Part shown: piece by piece, positions 9,382 through 17,572 of the stretch
Layout: each line of letters opens with the position of its first letter
Position numbering within the stretch: the stretch's first letter is position 1
Assembly (NCBI GenBank): GCA_015057605.1
Contig: SVDX01000018.1
Location: 1 to 50,864 of the forward strand
From: Lachnospira sp.
GTDB lineage: Bacteria > Bacillota > Clostridia > Lachnospirales > Lachnospiraceae
Direction: 5' to 3'
Length of the DNA stretch: 50,864 nucleotides
Made by a program: the position numbers and the translations under genes
The notes under the pieces: generated by a model
Told to the model about the DNA's origin: nothing
Databases searched by the model: none
Seen by the model: only the letters and a program-made list of their open reading frames with translations

Positions 9382-9936
9382 ATGTTAACACCATTGGATA
9401 TTAAGAACAAAAGTCACAAGGGCGGTATAGGATACGCTAAAAAGGAAATGGATGCATTTCTTTTGGAGTTACTTACTGACTATGAAGTTTTATATAAAGC
9501 AAATAAGGAATTAGAAGATAAGGTTTCAATTTTAACTAACAATATTACTAATTATAAATCTATTGAAAAGACACTTCAAAAGTCATTAATTCTTGCACAA
9601 AAGGCTGCTGATGAAACAAGAGCAGAAGCTCAAGCAGGTGCTAAGGTTATTGAGGATGAAGCAAGATTTAATGCTAAGAAAATTGTTGAAGATGCTAAGC
9701 TTGAGCTTAACAATCTTAATAATCAGATTGAAGCATTAGCTAAGCAATATGAAGCATTTAAAATTCAAATCAAGCAATTAGCTAATACACAGATTGATTT
9801 AGTTAATAGTGATAATTACAAGTTCAATTCGCAGGTTATGAATGTTACTGCAACAGACATTAATACAGCTAAGAAGGATATTGCAGCAACTCAGACAAAG
9901 AAGGATACAGACTTTATTGAACTTGATGCAGAATAG
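9382..9936 (+). CDS. divIVA: DivIVA-domain cell division/polarity protein
   Basis: A 184-residue DivIVA homologue. The N-terminal membrane-curvature domain begins MLTPLDIKNKSHKGGIGY, followed by the usual AKKEMDAFLLELLTDYE; the residues after the LDI block are GGIGY rather than the Phe-Arg pair known in Bacillus. Residues about 30-140 form a long coiled coil rich in Ala/Lys/Glu with heptad-like spacing. The tail is polar (Thr/Asp). AAAGGAGG precedes the ATG at optimal spacing. DivIVA proteins mark poles and septa by sensing negative curvature. The position after ylmH agrees with this assignment. Confidence 0.93.
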   Translation: MLTPLDIKNKSHKGGIGYAKKEMDAFLLELLTDYEVLYKANKELEDKVSILTNNITNYKSIEKTLQKSLILAQKAADETRAEAQAGAKVIEDEARFNAKKIVEDAKLELNNLNNQIEALAKQYEAFKIQIKQLANTQIDLVNSDNYKFNSQVMNVTATDINTAKKDIAATQTKKDTDFIELDAE

Positions 9937-9945
9937 GAGATTATT

Positions 9946-11034
9946 ATGTCAAGGTTAATCAATATTAAGACTAGCGAAACAGAATATTACGATATAGCAA
10001 TAGAAAAGGATTTTTCAAATTTACTTAAGTTTATTGAACCGCTTAATCTAATCGGCAGAAAAATATGTATCGTAAGTGATTCTAATGTAGCTAAGATATA
10101 TCTTGAAACTATAAAAGGTATATTATCAGAAAAATATAATGTTTTCTCATTTGTATTTGAAGCAGGTGAGGAAAATAAGAATCTTGACACGGTTAGTGAT
10201 TTATACGAATATCTTATACTTAATAAATTTGACAGAAAAGATTATTTGTTAGCATTAGGTGGCGGTGTTGTGGGTGATTTAACTGGCTACTGCGCAGCTA
10301 CTTATTTACGAGGAATCGATTTTATTCAGGTGCCAACATCTTTGTTAGCGCAGGTTGACAGTAGTATTGGCGGTAAGACTGGTGTGGATTTTAGAAGCTA
10401 CAAGAATATGGTAGGTGCATTTCATCAACCCAAGCTTGTATATATCAATGTTTCAACGCTTAATTCATTAAGCAAAAGACAATACAACTCAGGTATGGGT
10501 GAGGTTATAAAACATGGGTATATAAAAGATAAGTCGTACTATAACTGGCTTTTAGATAACAAAGCTAAAATCATTGAAAAAGATTTAGAAACACTTGAAG
10601 AGATGATATATGTAAGCTGTTATACTAAAAAGCTGGTAGTTGAAAATGACCCTAAAGAACAAGGCGAACGAGCTTTACTCAATTTTGGTCACACATTAGG
10701 TCATGCAATTGAAAAGCTAATGAATTTCTCATTATATCATGGCGAATGTGTAGTGTTAGGCATGATAGCTGCGCTAAATATAAGCAAAGCTAAAGGCTAC
10801 ATAACAGATGAAGAAATAAAGCAGGCACTTTTATTATTTGAAGATTTTGAGTTTCCTGTAACGGTTAAAGGTATTACCGTTAATGAGGTACTTGAGGTTT
10901 CAAAATCTGATAAAAAAATGGATAAAGGTAGAATTAAATTTATTATTTTGCAGGAAGTTGGCAATGCTGTAATTGATACAAATATTAGCGATACAGAATT
11001 GGTCGCATCGTTAAAGGATATTATAACAGCATAA
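9946..11034 (+). CDS. aroB: 3-dehydroquinate synthase AroB
   Basis: A 362-residue enzyme of the shikimate pathway, converting DAHP to 3-dehydroquinate with NAD and a divalent metal. Seen motifs: ALGGGVVGDLTGYCAATYLRG (NAD/substrate site), QVPTSLLAQVDSSIGGKTG, GEVIKHGYI (metal-ligand Glu region), NFGHTLGHAIE and LYHGECV (His ligands). It has full normal length. AGGAGA from the divIVA stop region sets the start. Its position between divIVA and lspA is unusual, since this place is normally occupied by ileS or lspA directly; no other aro gene is nearby. Confidence 0.96.
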   Translation: MSRLINIKTSETEYYDIAIEKDFSNLLKFIEPLNLIGRKICIVSDSNVAKIYLETIKGILSEKYNVFSFVFEAGEENKNLDTVSDLYEYLILNKFDRKDYLLALGGGVVGDLTGYCAATYLRGIDFIQVPTSLLAQVDSSIGGKTGVDFRSYKNMVGAFHQPKLVYINVSTLNSLSKRQYNSGMGEVIKHGYIKDKSYYNWLLDNKAKIIEKDLETLEEMIYVSCYTKKLVVENDPKEQGERALLNFGHTLGHAIEKLMNFSLYHGECVVLGMIAALNISKAKGYITDEEIKQALLLFEDFEFPVTVKGITVNEVLEVSKSDKKMDKGRIKFIILQEVGNAVIDTNISDTELVASLKDIITA

Positions 11035-11044
11035 TGGAGGCAAA

Positions 11045-11551
11045 ATGAAGATATTAAAAAGGTTATTACCGATAATAAGCTGTATTATTCTAATTGCAAT
11101 TGATCAGGCAACAAAGCTGCTTGCAGTAAAGCATTTAAAGGATAAAGACGCCTATAAGTTAATAAAAAATGTATTGCATTTCGAATATACAACTAATACA
11201 GGAGCTGCATGGGGAAGCTTTAGTGGCAAAATATCGATGTTTTTGGTAATTACGATTATCGTATGTTTATTAATTATATTTGTATATATAAAGACACCAT
11301 CAGAAAAGAAATACAGACTATTTAAAATTTCATTGGTAATGATGCTTGCAGGTGCAATCGGAAATATGATTGATCGAGTATTAAATGGATATGTACATGA
11401 TTTCATATATTTTGTACCTATAGATTTTCCGATTTTTAACATTGCAGACAGCTATATAGTAGTATCAACGATTCTCATTGCAATATTAGTTATGTTTGTA
11501 TTTAAAGATGATGATTTTGACTATCTGTTCAAGAAAAAAGGAAAACAATAA
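11045..11551 (+). CDS. lspA: lipoprotein signal peptidase LspA
   Basis: A 168-residue signal peptidase II that cleaves prolipoproteins at the lipobox Cys in the membrane. Four TM segments are visible (about 7-22, 58-78, 88-108, 132-155). Family boxes: the early Asp in IAIDQATKLL, NTGAAWG, GAIGNMIDRV and FNIADSYI. The Asp residues of the last two boxes are the catalytic pair. GGAGG lies before the ATG. The stop overlaps the next ATG (TAATG). The two lipoproteins at 22.7 and 27.2 kb would be substrates. Confidence 0.97.
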   Translation: MKILKRLLPIISCIILIAIDQATKLLAVKHLKDKDAYKLIKNVLHFEYTTNTGAAWGSFSGKISMFLVITIIVCLLIIFVYIKTPSEKKYRLFKISLVMMLAGAIGNMIDRVLNGYVHDFIYFVPIDFPIFNIADSYIVVSTILIAILVMFVFKDDDFDYLFKKKGKQ

Positions 11552-12465
11552 TGACTAAATATACATTTGTAATCGAAGAAGAAAATGTTGATGAGCGCAT
11601 TGATAAATTTATATCATCTAACTTGAATGACATTTCGCGTTCTTATGTTCAAAAGCTAATAACTGATGCCTGTGTATTGGTTAACGAAAAGTCATGCAAG
11701 GCCAATTACAAGCTATCGCTAAACGATATGATAGTTGTTAATATTCCAGATTTAGTGCCACTTGAAATAAAGGCAGAAAACATTCCATTAGACATAGTCT
11801 TTGAAGATGATGACATCGTCATTGTTAATAAGCCAAAAGGAATGGTTGTGCATCCAGCACCTGGACATTATACTAACACATTAGTTAATGCACTTATGTA
11901 TCATTGTAAGGATAATTTATCAGGTATTAATGGTGTATTAAGACCAGGAATTGTTCATAGAATAGATATGGATACGACAGGTCTGTTAGTTGTATGTAAA
12001 AATGATTATGCTCATAATTTTATTGCAAAGCAGATAAGTGAGCATACAGTTACAAGAAAATATCAGGCAATCGTTTATAATAACTTTCAAAATGATGAAG
12101 GTACGATAAATGCTCCAATAGGAAGACATCCTGTAGACAGAAAGCGTATGGCGATTGATAAAAATAACAAAAGAGAAGCAATAACGCATTACAAGGTTCT
12201 TGAAAACTTAAATAAATTTGCACATATCGAGTGTCGATTAGAAACAGGAAGAACACATCAGATAAGAGTGCATATGTCAAGCATTAATCATCCGTTATTA
12301 GGAGATGAGACATATACAAATGCAAAATCACCATTTAATCTTCAAGGACAGACCTTACATGCTAAAACATTAGGGTTCATACATCCAAGAACCAACGAAT
12401 ATATTGAATTTGATTCAGAATTACCTGAATATTTTAAAAACCTATTGAACAAACTAAGGAGGTAA
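11551..12465 (+). CDS. RluD-family 23S rRNA pseudouridine synthase (YlyB-like)
   Basis: A 304-residue pseudouridine synthase with an N-terminal S4 domain (about 12-60: ERIDKFISSNLNDISRS) and the RluA/RluD catalytic domain. The catalytic Asp lies in IVHRIDMDTTGLLV. The C-terminal motif ETGRTHQIRVHMSSINHPLLGD is complete. The preceding TAATG overlap couples it to lspA, the standard lspA-rluD pairing in Firmicutes. The exact uridine target cannot be read from sequence. Two further synthases of this fold occur at 37.7 and 42.5 kb. Confidence 0.95.
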   Translation: MTKYTFVIEEENVDERIDKFISSNLNDISRSYVQKLITDACVLVNEKSCKANYKLSLNDMIVVNIPDLVPLEIKAENIPLDIVFEDDDIVIVNKPKGMVVHPAPGHYTNTLVNALMYHCKDNLSGINGVLRPGIVHRIDMDTTGLLVVCKNDYAHNFIAKQISEHTVTRKYQAIVYNNFQNDEGTINAPIGRHPVDRKRMAIDKNNKREAITHYKVLENLNKFAHIECRLETGRTHQIRVHMSSINHPLLGDETYTNAKSPFNLQGQTLHAKTLGFIHPRTNEYIEFDSELPEYFKNLLNKLRR

Positions 12466-12470
12466 TCAAT

Positions 12471-13094
12471 ATGAGCAATAACTTAGTAATTACAATCGGA
12501 AGAGAATACGGCAGTGGTGGTCGTGAAATAGGTAAAAAATTAGCTGAAAAGTTAGGCGTAAAATGCTATGACAGAGAATTATTAGAAAGAGCAGCTAAAG
12601 AAAGTGGTATATGTGAAGAATTATTCTTTAATCATGATGAAAAGCCGACAAATAGCTTTTTATATTCATTAGTTATGGATACATATGCATTTGGACATTC
12701 AGCTAATATAGAAATGCCATTAAACCAAAAGGTATTTTTGGCACAATTTGATACAATCAAGAAAATTGCAAAAGAAGAATCATGCGTAATAGTAGGTCGT
12801 TGTGCAGATTACGTATTAGAAGATTTTGAAAATGTAATTAATGTATTTATCAGTGCTCCTGTAGATTACAGAGCGCAAAATATTTCAAAAAGACGAGATG
12901 TCACAGTAGGAAAAGCAAAAGAAATAATTTTGAAAACAGATAAAAAACGTTCAAGCTATTATAATTATTATACAAATAAGCGTTGGGGCGATACAAGAAG
13001 CTATAATCTTTGTATTGACAGTAGCAAATTAGGCGTAGACGGTTGCGTAGACCTATTGTTAAGTTATATAGAAATAAATCAAAAATCAAAATAG
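12471..13094 (+). CDS. cytidylate kinase-like family protein
   Basis: A 207-residue P-loop protein of the Cytidylate_kin2-like family. The N-terminus ITIGREYGSGGREIGKKLAE carries a Walker-A-like loop, followed by the Asp-Arg box YDRELL and VIVGRCADYVL; ISAPVDYRAQNISKR and DKKRSSYYNYYT form the lid region. True CMP kinase (Cmk) differs in these boxes, so the substrate is uncertain. AAGGAGGTAA lies before the ATG. It follows the rRNA pseudouridine synthase by 5 bp and precedes the transpeptidase-like gene by about 13 bp, so it is part of the same operon. Confidence 0.88.
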   Translation: MSNNLVITIGREYGSGGREIGKKLAEKLGVKCYDRELLERAAKESGICEELFFNHDEKPTNSFLYSLVMDTYAFGHSANIEMPLNQKVFLAQFDTIKKIAKEESCVIVGRCADYVLEDFENVINVFISAPVDYRAQNISKRRDVTVGKAKEIILKTDKKRSSYYNYYTNKRWGDTRSYNLCIDSSKLGVDGCVDLLLSYIEINQKSK

Positions 13095-13107
13095 GAAGAT
13101 GACGGCT

Positions 13108-14091
13108 ATGTATTATAAATCAAGAAGGACAACATTAAAATCAATAGTTAAAAACAAAATGTTTGGCGTATATGTTTTAATATTGCTTCTTTTTATAATA
13201 GCCATTGTTTTCCTCATAAACAGTATTAAGGCAGATAAAACTGAAAATACGGATGCTACAAGTCAGCAAAATACAGATGCCATAGCTACGACTAAAGAAC
13301 AAACAAGCACTGAAAGTCCGACATCATCGCAGACAGCATTACAGTATATGATAGAAGTTAATACTGCCTTAAATTATGTCCAAATATATAAGCTTGATTT
13401 AAATAATCAGTATACAATACCATTTAAAACAATGCGTTGTTCTGTGTCAAAAAATTTAGTTGCAAGCTCAAGTACGCTTGAGAGCAGATATATTTGGAAA
13501 CCAATAGATAATGGATTGCAATATGCACAATATGTATCAAAAACAAGTACAAATATTCAATTTCAATCATGTCCATATACAGCTATGGAATACAATAAGT
13601 TAAATACAAAGATATATAACAATTTAGGTAAAAGTATTGACATAGAAAATGAAATATATTTATACGTAGCAGATGCAAAATGGATATATACAAATTGTTC
13701 AAATGGGACCCCAATCAGAATAATTAATACCGAGGTAATGCCAGAATATGTTAAATTACAAGAACATAAGGCCTTACCAGAGTTACTTCAATGGGAGCCT
13801 ACAGATCCTAATAGTACCTGCTATCTAAAAAATAGTATTGGAAGAATAGAAGGAGTGCCTTCAACATTAAGAATTCCATTAGGTGGACATTTTGGATACA
13901 CAGTAGGAGTAAAAGCTTATGATTCAGAAAATAATGATGTGAGTAATCAATTAGTGGTTAGAGGACGTGTCTATAACAACAAAATAGGCACATATAGAAT
14001 AACCTATATTTTAGTTGATAAGAATTGTGAATATATACTTAAAACAACAGATGTAACAGTGTATGAACCGGTAATAGAAGAGGAAGAATAA
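13108..14091 (+). CDS. membrane-anchored degenerate L,D-transpeptidase (YkuD-like) with C-terminal Ig-like domain
   Basis: A 327-residue single-pass protein: basic tail, TM (about 18-37), Ser/Thr/Gln-rich linker (about 40-78), YkuD-like domain (about 80-210) and an Ig-like/DUF5011-like domain (about 245-325, with GHFGYTVGVKAYDSEN and GTYRITYILVD). The YkuD assignment rests on the FQSCPY..YNKLNTKIYNNLG block and LYVADAKWIYTNCSNGTPI, which match the end of the L,D-transpeptidase fold. The catalytic SHGCIR element is replaced: residues 179-184 read IENEIY, so Cys becomes Glu and His becomes Glu; the FHS His is Gln. It is probably a non-catalytic peptidoglycan-binding protein. Start: the ATG at 13108 has AGGAAG (13093-13098) 9 nt upstream; the ATG at 13099 abuts it. 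Last gene of the operon. Confidence 0.72.
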   Translation: MYYKSRRTTLKSIVKNKMFGVYVLILLLFIIAIVFLINSIKADKTENTDATSQQNTDAIATTKEQTSTESPTSSQTALQYMIEVNTALNYVQIYKLDLNNQYTIPFKTMRCSVSKNLVASSSTLESRYIWKPIDNGLQYAQYVSKTSTNIQFQSCPYTAMEYNKLNTKIYNNLGKSIDIENEIYLYVADAKWIYTNCSNGTPIRIINTEVMPEYVKLQEHKALPELLQWEPTDPNSTCYLKNSIGRIEGVPSTLRIPLGGHFGYTVGVKAYDSENNDVSNQLVVRGRVYNNKIGTYRITYILVDKNCEYILKTTDVTVYEPVIEEEE

Positions 14092-14127
14092 AAAGTTGAC
14101 ATAATTAAATTATGTCAACTTTTTGCA
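14091..14127. terminator. bidirectional intrinsic terminator at the convergence point
   Basis: A perfect 13-bp stem (14091-14103 with 14111-14123, core GTTGACATA/TATGTCAAC), loop ATTAAAT, followed by T-rich sequence. It ends the + operon and, with the A-run on the other side giving U's on the minus strand, also the xer gene whose stop is at 14129. Gene direction changes here. Confidence 0.88.
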
Positions 14128-14128
14128 T

Positions 14129-15166
14129 TTATTTTTCTCTTAATGTAACTTTATCTTTAGCCTGACGCTTTGATTCATCTAACATATCAGCATAATGCTT
14201 TCTGGTAGTATTAACATCTTTATGACCTAAAACAGATGCTACCAGGTAAATATCACCAGTTTCCTGATAGAGACTTGTACCATAGGTGCTTCGAAGCTTA
14301 TGAGGAGTTATTTTCTTAACAGTAGTAACTGTTTGAGCATGTTTTTTTACCAACATCTCAACGCTACGTACACATAAACGTTTTCTTTGAGAAGATAAGA
14401 AGAGTGCATGCTCATCAATTTCATTGGCTGGGAGAATATTCTTACGTATACGAATATAATTAAGAAGCTCATCCCTAACTTCCTGACCAAAGTATACAAA
14501 AGCTTCATATCCGCCTTTACGCACAATTTTAATACGATCATTATCAAAATCAACATCTTCGATATCAAGTCCTACACATTCAGATACACGAATTCCAGTA
14601 CCTAATAGAAGAGTAAGGATTGCTAAATCGCGTGGCTTTAGTTTTTTGTAGCTTGTTAAATTGGCATTTTCGACGTTATCAAGCAATGTTGCAACTTCAT
14701 TAGGATCTAAACGTACAATTGCTTTATCGTGTATCTTAGGCATTAAAACCTGTTCTGCAGGATTGACATCTACTAATTTATTTCTATAAAAATAATTGTA
14801 GAAGGAGCGAAGTGCTGCTAATTTTCGCTTAATAGCACGTTCATTATTAGTAATTTCAACACCGTCTTTTTCGTATAATTGCAAATATTCTAAAAAACGT
14901 TCAATATCCTCGGATTCTATACGATTTAAATCATTCTTTTTAATATCGTACATTTGCTTGCCTTTGAAATATCTGTGATTCTCCAAAAGGTACTCAAAAA
15001 ACACTTTTAAATCAATAGCATAAGCAATTTGTGTTCTTGGAGCTGTTGTTTGTGATATACCTCTAAAAAATGTTTCACATAACGTTGGCAAATCATTAAG
15101 TAATTCGCGTAATTTCTTTGTGTTTTTAATTTTTTGTTGTTCATGATAACTTAATTTATCAGCCAT
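14129..15166 (-). CDS. XerS-like tyrosine recombinase
   Basis: A 345-residue site-specific recombinase, longer than XerC/XerD (about 300) and close to the single-recombinase XerS size. It has an N-terminal SAM-like core-binding domain (about 25-140) and a C-terminal catalytic domain. Active-site residues seen: Arg in LGTGIRVSE, Lys in KIVRKGG, His and Arg in PHKLRSTYG, His in SVLGHKDV and the nucleophile Tyr in TRKHYADM. Start: the ATG at 15166 is preceded by AAGGCGGTGA at proper spacing; a GTG at 15175 lies inside that site. A 32-bp palindrome lies 57 bp upstream (15223-15254). Core neighbours and normal composition argue for a chromosome-dimer recombinase rather than a phage integrase; no attachment site or phage genes are present. 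Confidence 0.85.
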   Translation of the reverse strand: MADKLSYHEQQKIKNTKKLRELLNDLPTLCETFFRGISQTTAPRTQIAYAIDLKVFFEYLLENHRYFKGKQMYDIKKNDLNRIESEDIERFLEYLQLYEKDGVEITNNERAIKRKLAALRSFYNYFYRNKLVDVNPAEQVLMPKIHDKAIVRLDPNEVATLLDNVENANLTSYKKLKPRDLAILTLLLGTGIRVSECVGLDIEDVDFDNDRIKIVRKGGYEAFVYFGQEVRDELLNYIRIRKNILPANEIDEHALFLSSQRKRLCVRSVEMLVKKHAQTVTTVKKITPHKLRSTYGTSLYQETGDIYLVASVLGHKDVNTTRKHYADMLDESKRQAKDKVTLREK

Positions 15167-15222
15167 AAAAGTCACCGCCTTAAAAATAATTTTGTAAAAG
15201 AAGTAGAGTTGTGGGATTTCGA

Positions 15223-15254
15223 TTTCTTCGCTAAACCATAGTTTAACGAAGAAA
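15223..15254. repeat. 32-bp palindrome upstream of xer gene, candidate dif site
   Basis: Two 14-nt arms, TTTCTTCGCTAAAC (15223-15236) and GTTTAACGAAGAAA (15241-15254), flank CATA. The only non-Watson-Crick position is one C/A pair on the + strand (U-G on minus-strand RNA). Neither side is followed by a T run, so a terminator is unlikely. It lies in the gap between a DEAD-box gene and the xer gene. Known XerS systems have their single dif-type site (difSL) just upstream of xerS, and such sites are imperfect inverted repeats of this size. The dif role is inference. Confidence 0.55.
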
Positions 15255-15285
15255 AGTAACTAAAAATTCTCCGTTTTAACCTTTT

Positions 15286-16419
15286 TTACTTCCTTACAAT
15301 TTTCCCTTGATATAGGCGCTTTTGTAATATGTTTATACCAAATGCTTTTTGATATGATTTAATTAAAGGTAATTCTTGTTCAGTTATAATTGATACGCAT
15401 AATCCTTTTTCATTATTTCGCGCACAACGTCCAGCTCTATGTAAATAATCTTTTGGATCCTCAGGCATCGATATATTAAATATTGTTGTTACACCTTCAA
15501 TATCTAATCCACGTGCTGCAATGTCTGTTGCAATTAAAAACTGTAATTTACCATTAATAAATGCATTTATCGTATTCTTTCTTTTTAATTTATCAACCTT
15601 GCCATATATACATTCTGCATTGTATTGATGATATTTTAATTTTTGCGTAGCTTCTTCAATATCATACGCTTTATTAATAAACACCATGGCTTTCTTAGGA
15701 TTAATGCTTTTTGCAAGCTTTCTAAGCATTTCAAGCTTATCGCGCTGTTCTATCACAAAGAACAAGTGTTCGATATTTGCGGGAATATTTGTTTTTTCTG
15801 AAGTTTTTATAATTACAGGGTTTGTAAGTATATCATGAGCTGATTTAATCGTTTTATCATTGATACTTGCGCTAAATAATAATACCTGAGTATCACGCAT
15901 AGCTGTTTTTCTTACATCCTTAACTGCATTGATGTTATTTTGATCAAGCATTCTGTCTGCTTCATCTATTACAATTGTTTTAGTTGTATGTGCTGCTATT
16001 TTACGTTTCTTGATTAACTCATGGATTCTTCCAGCTGTTCCTATAACTATAGCTGGTTTCTTCTTTAAAGCATCAATTTGTCTTTCAATATTCGCGTTAC
16101 CAATAATAACTGCAGAGCTAATGCTTGAATTAGCATTTTTTGATAGCAATTCAACTTGCTTATGTACCTGCATTGCAAGTTCATGAGTTGGAACTAAAAT
16201 AATTGCCTGTGTAGACTTTAAATTCTCATCAATTTTAGCATATATAGGCAATAAATAAGCTAATGTCTTTCCTGAGCCAGTTTGCGAACGTGCAATCACA
16301 TTGGCATTATTAATGATCTTATCATAAGTCTGTTCCTGTATACTTGTAGGTTCTGTGATTCCTTGTTTATTCAAAGCTGCAATTAAATTATCCTGTAGCC
16401 CTAATTCTTTAAAAGTCAT
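15286..16419 (-). CDS. DEAD-box ATP-dependent RNA helicase
   Basis: A 377-residue minimal DEAD-box helicase with both RecA-like domains and almost no C-terminal tail. Motifs in order: Q motif (FKELGLQDNL, PTSIQEQ), I (ARSQTGSGKT), Ia (PTHELA), GTAGR, II (IDEADRMLD), III (FSAS), IV-V (ATDIAARGLDIEGV) and VI (HRAGRCARN). These proteins unwind RNA duplexes in ribosome assembly or mRNA decay, often in the cold; the substrate cannot be assigned. TGGAGA precedes the ATG. It is divergent from the ttcA-like gene and shares a promoter region with it. Confidence 0.95.
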   Translation of the reverse strand: MTFKELGLQDNLIAALNKQGITEPTSIQEQTYDKIINNANVIARSQTGSGKTLAYLLPIYAKIDENLKSTQAIILVPTHELAMQVHKQVELLSKNANSSISSAVIIGNANIERQIDALKKKPAIVIGTAGRIHELIKKRKIAAHTTKTIVIDEADRMLDQNNINAVKDVRKTAMRDTQVLLFSASINDKTIKSAHDILTNPVIIKTSEKTNIPANIEHLFFVIEQRDKLEMLRKLAKSINPKKAMVFINKAYDIEEATQKLKYHQYNAECIYGKVDKLKRKNTINAFINGKLQFLIATDIAARGLDIEGVTTIFNISMPEDPKDYLHRAGRCARNNEKGLCVSIITEQELPLIKSYQKAFGINILQKRLYQGKIVRK

Positions 16420-16471
16420 AATTATTCTCCATATAAGTGTATTTTATTAACATATAAATTTTATCAAAGTA

Positions 16472-16501
16472 TTGCAATTTTGTCCAGTTTTGAGCTATAA
16501 T
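16472..16501 (+). promoter_or_regulatory. candidate promoter of the ttcA-like gene
   Basis: TTGCAA (16472-16477), 18-bp spacer, TATAAT (16496-16501), about 32 bp before the ATG. TTGCAA is its own reverse complement and could also serve as a -35 for the divergent helicase gene, with a poor -10 (TATGTT) 17 bp away on the minus strand. Confidence 0.6.
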
Positions 16502-16533
16502 AGGTTGAAATTTATGTATAAAGGAATAATTTT

Positions 16534-17262
16534 ATGAAGCTGCAACAATTACTTAGTTTAACAAGAAAAGCTGTAGATGAATACAAATTAATAGATGAAA
16601 ATGATAGAATTGCGGTAGGTATATCTGGAGGTAAAGATAGTCTTGCTCTTTTATGTGCACTAAATGAGCTTAAGCGCTTCTACCCTAACAAATTTGAAAT
16701 TGAAGCTATAACAGTACATCTTGGTATAGAAGGTATGGACTTTACTCCTATAAAAGAATTCTGCGCAAAAATCGGAGTAAATTATACTATAGTTAATACA
16801 GAAATATATGATATTATATTCAACGCCAGAAAGGAAAATAACCCATGCTCTCTTTGTGCAAAGATGAGAAAAGGAGCCTTTAATGAAAAAGTGCTTGAAT
16901 TAGGCTGCAATAAGGTGGCTTATGCACATCATAAGGATGATATAATAGAAACCTTGTTAATGTCATTAATATATGAAGGAAGAATACATACATTCTCTCC
17001 TAAAACATATCTTGATAGAACTGGTTTAACACTGATAAGACCTTTAATGTATGTATATGAAGCTGATATTATAGGTTTTAAAAACAAATATAATATCCCT
17101 ACTATTAAGAACTTGTGTCCTGCTGATGGATTTACCAAAAGAGAATATGCAAAGAATTTAGTAAAACAGCTTACGGATGAAAATCCTGGCTGCAAAGAAC
17201 GAATCTTCTCGGCAATTATAAATGGTAATCTTGAAAGCTGGCCAGAACGACACGTAAAATAA
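16534..17262 (+). CDS. TtcA-like PP-loop tRNA thiolation enzyme
   Basis: A 242-residue adenine-nucleotide alpha-hydrolase of the TtcA/TtuA group. The PP-loop is VGISGGKDSLALL (about 28-40). The pair PCSLCAKMRKGAF holds the CxxC that, with another Cys (here NLCPADG), typically binds the Fe-S cluster. AYAHHKDDIIETLLMS is a further family box. TtcA makes 2-thiocytidine at tRNA position 32; a related tRNA thiolation role is possible, so no gene symbol is given. AAAGGA lies before the ATG. The gene ends 4 bp from the convergent LysM gene with no terminator visible. Confidence 0.88.
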   Translation: MKLQQLLSLTRKAVDEYKLIDENDRIAVGISGGKDSLALLCALNELKRFYPNKFEIEAITVHLGIEGMDFTPIKEFCAKIGVNYTIVNTEIYDIIFNARKENNPCSLCAKMRKGAFNEKVLELGCNKVAYAHHKDDIIETLLMSLIYEGRIHTFSPKTYLDRTGLTLIRPLMYVYEADIIGFKNKYNIPTIKNLCPADGFTKREYAKNLVKQLTDENPGCKERIFSAIINGNLESWPERHVK

Positions 17263-17266
17263 TATA

Positions 17267-17560
17267 TTAATTCTCTTCGTAATAGATGATAATAATCTTC
17301 TGACCCTGTTGGATGTTATCATCTATTATATTATTCAACTTCTTAACTTCTGATATATATGAATTATAATCTGAAGAATCTATTGCATACTTTTGTGCAT
17401 AATCCCATAAAGTATCACCTTTTTGAACCTCAATGTTCGTACAATGCTTAGTATAAGTAACCTTGTTGTTACCATTAACCTTAGTTACACTAAATACTGA
17501 AATTAAAATTGTAATACAAATAATTGCTACGCTTACTGAACCTATAATAATCTTCTTCAT
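17267..17560 (-). CDS. YneA-like LysM protein, probable SOS division inhibitor
   Basis: A 97-residue protein with an N-terminal TM/signal anchor (about 5-26) and a single LysM domain (about 42-95: IEVQKGDTLWDYAQKYAID, then LNNIIDDNIQQGQKIII). Size, topology and divergent position to lexA match Bacillus YneA, which delays division during DNA damage and is released from the membrane. Start: the ATG at 17560 has GGAGG 8 nt upstream; the longer TTG frame from 17575 would begin inside that site. A consensus promoter with a LexA box in its spacer lies upstream. Sequence identity to YneA beyond the LysM fold was not tested. Confidence 0.82.
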   Translation of the reverse strand: MKKIIIGSVSVAIICITILISVFSVTKVNGNNKVTYTKHCTNIEVQKGDTLWDYAQKYAIDSSDYNSYISEVKKLNNIIDDNIQQGQKIIIIYYEEN

Positions 17561-17572
17561 AAATGCTTCCTC

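Noticed and set aside
14129-15166. The tyrosine recombinase as a phage or island integrase
   Set aside because: No attachment-site duplication, tRNA, excisionase or phage genes are near, and the composition matches the neighbours.
15223-15254. The palindrome as a simple transcription terminator for the DEAD-box gene
   Set aside because: No T-run follows on either strand; a stem this perfect beside a recombinase is better read as a protein-binding site.
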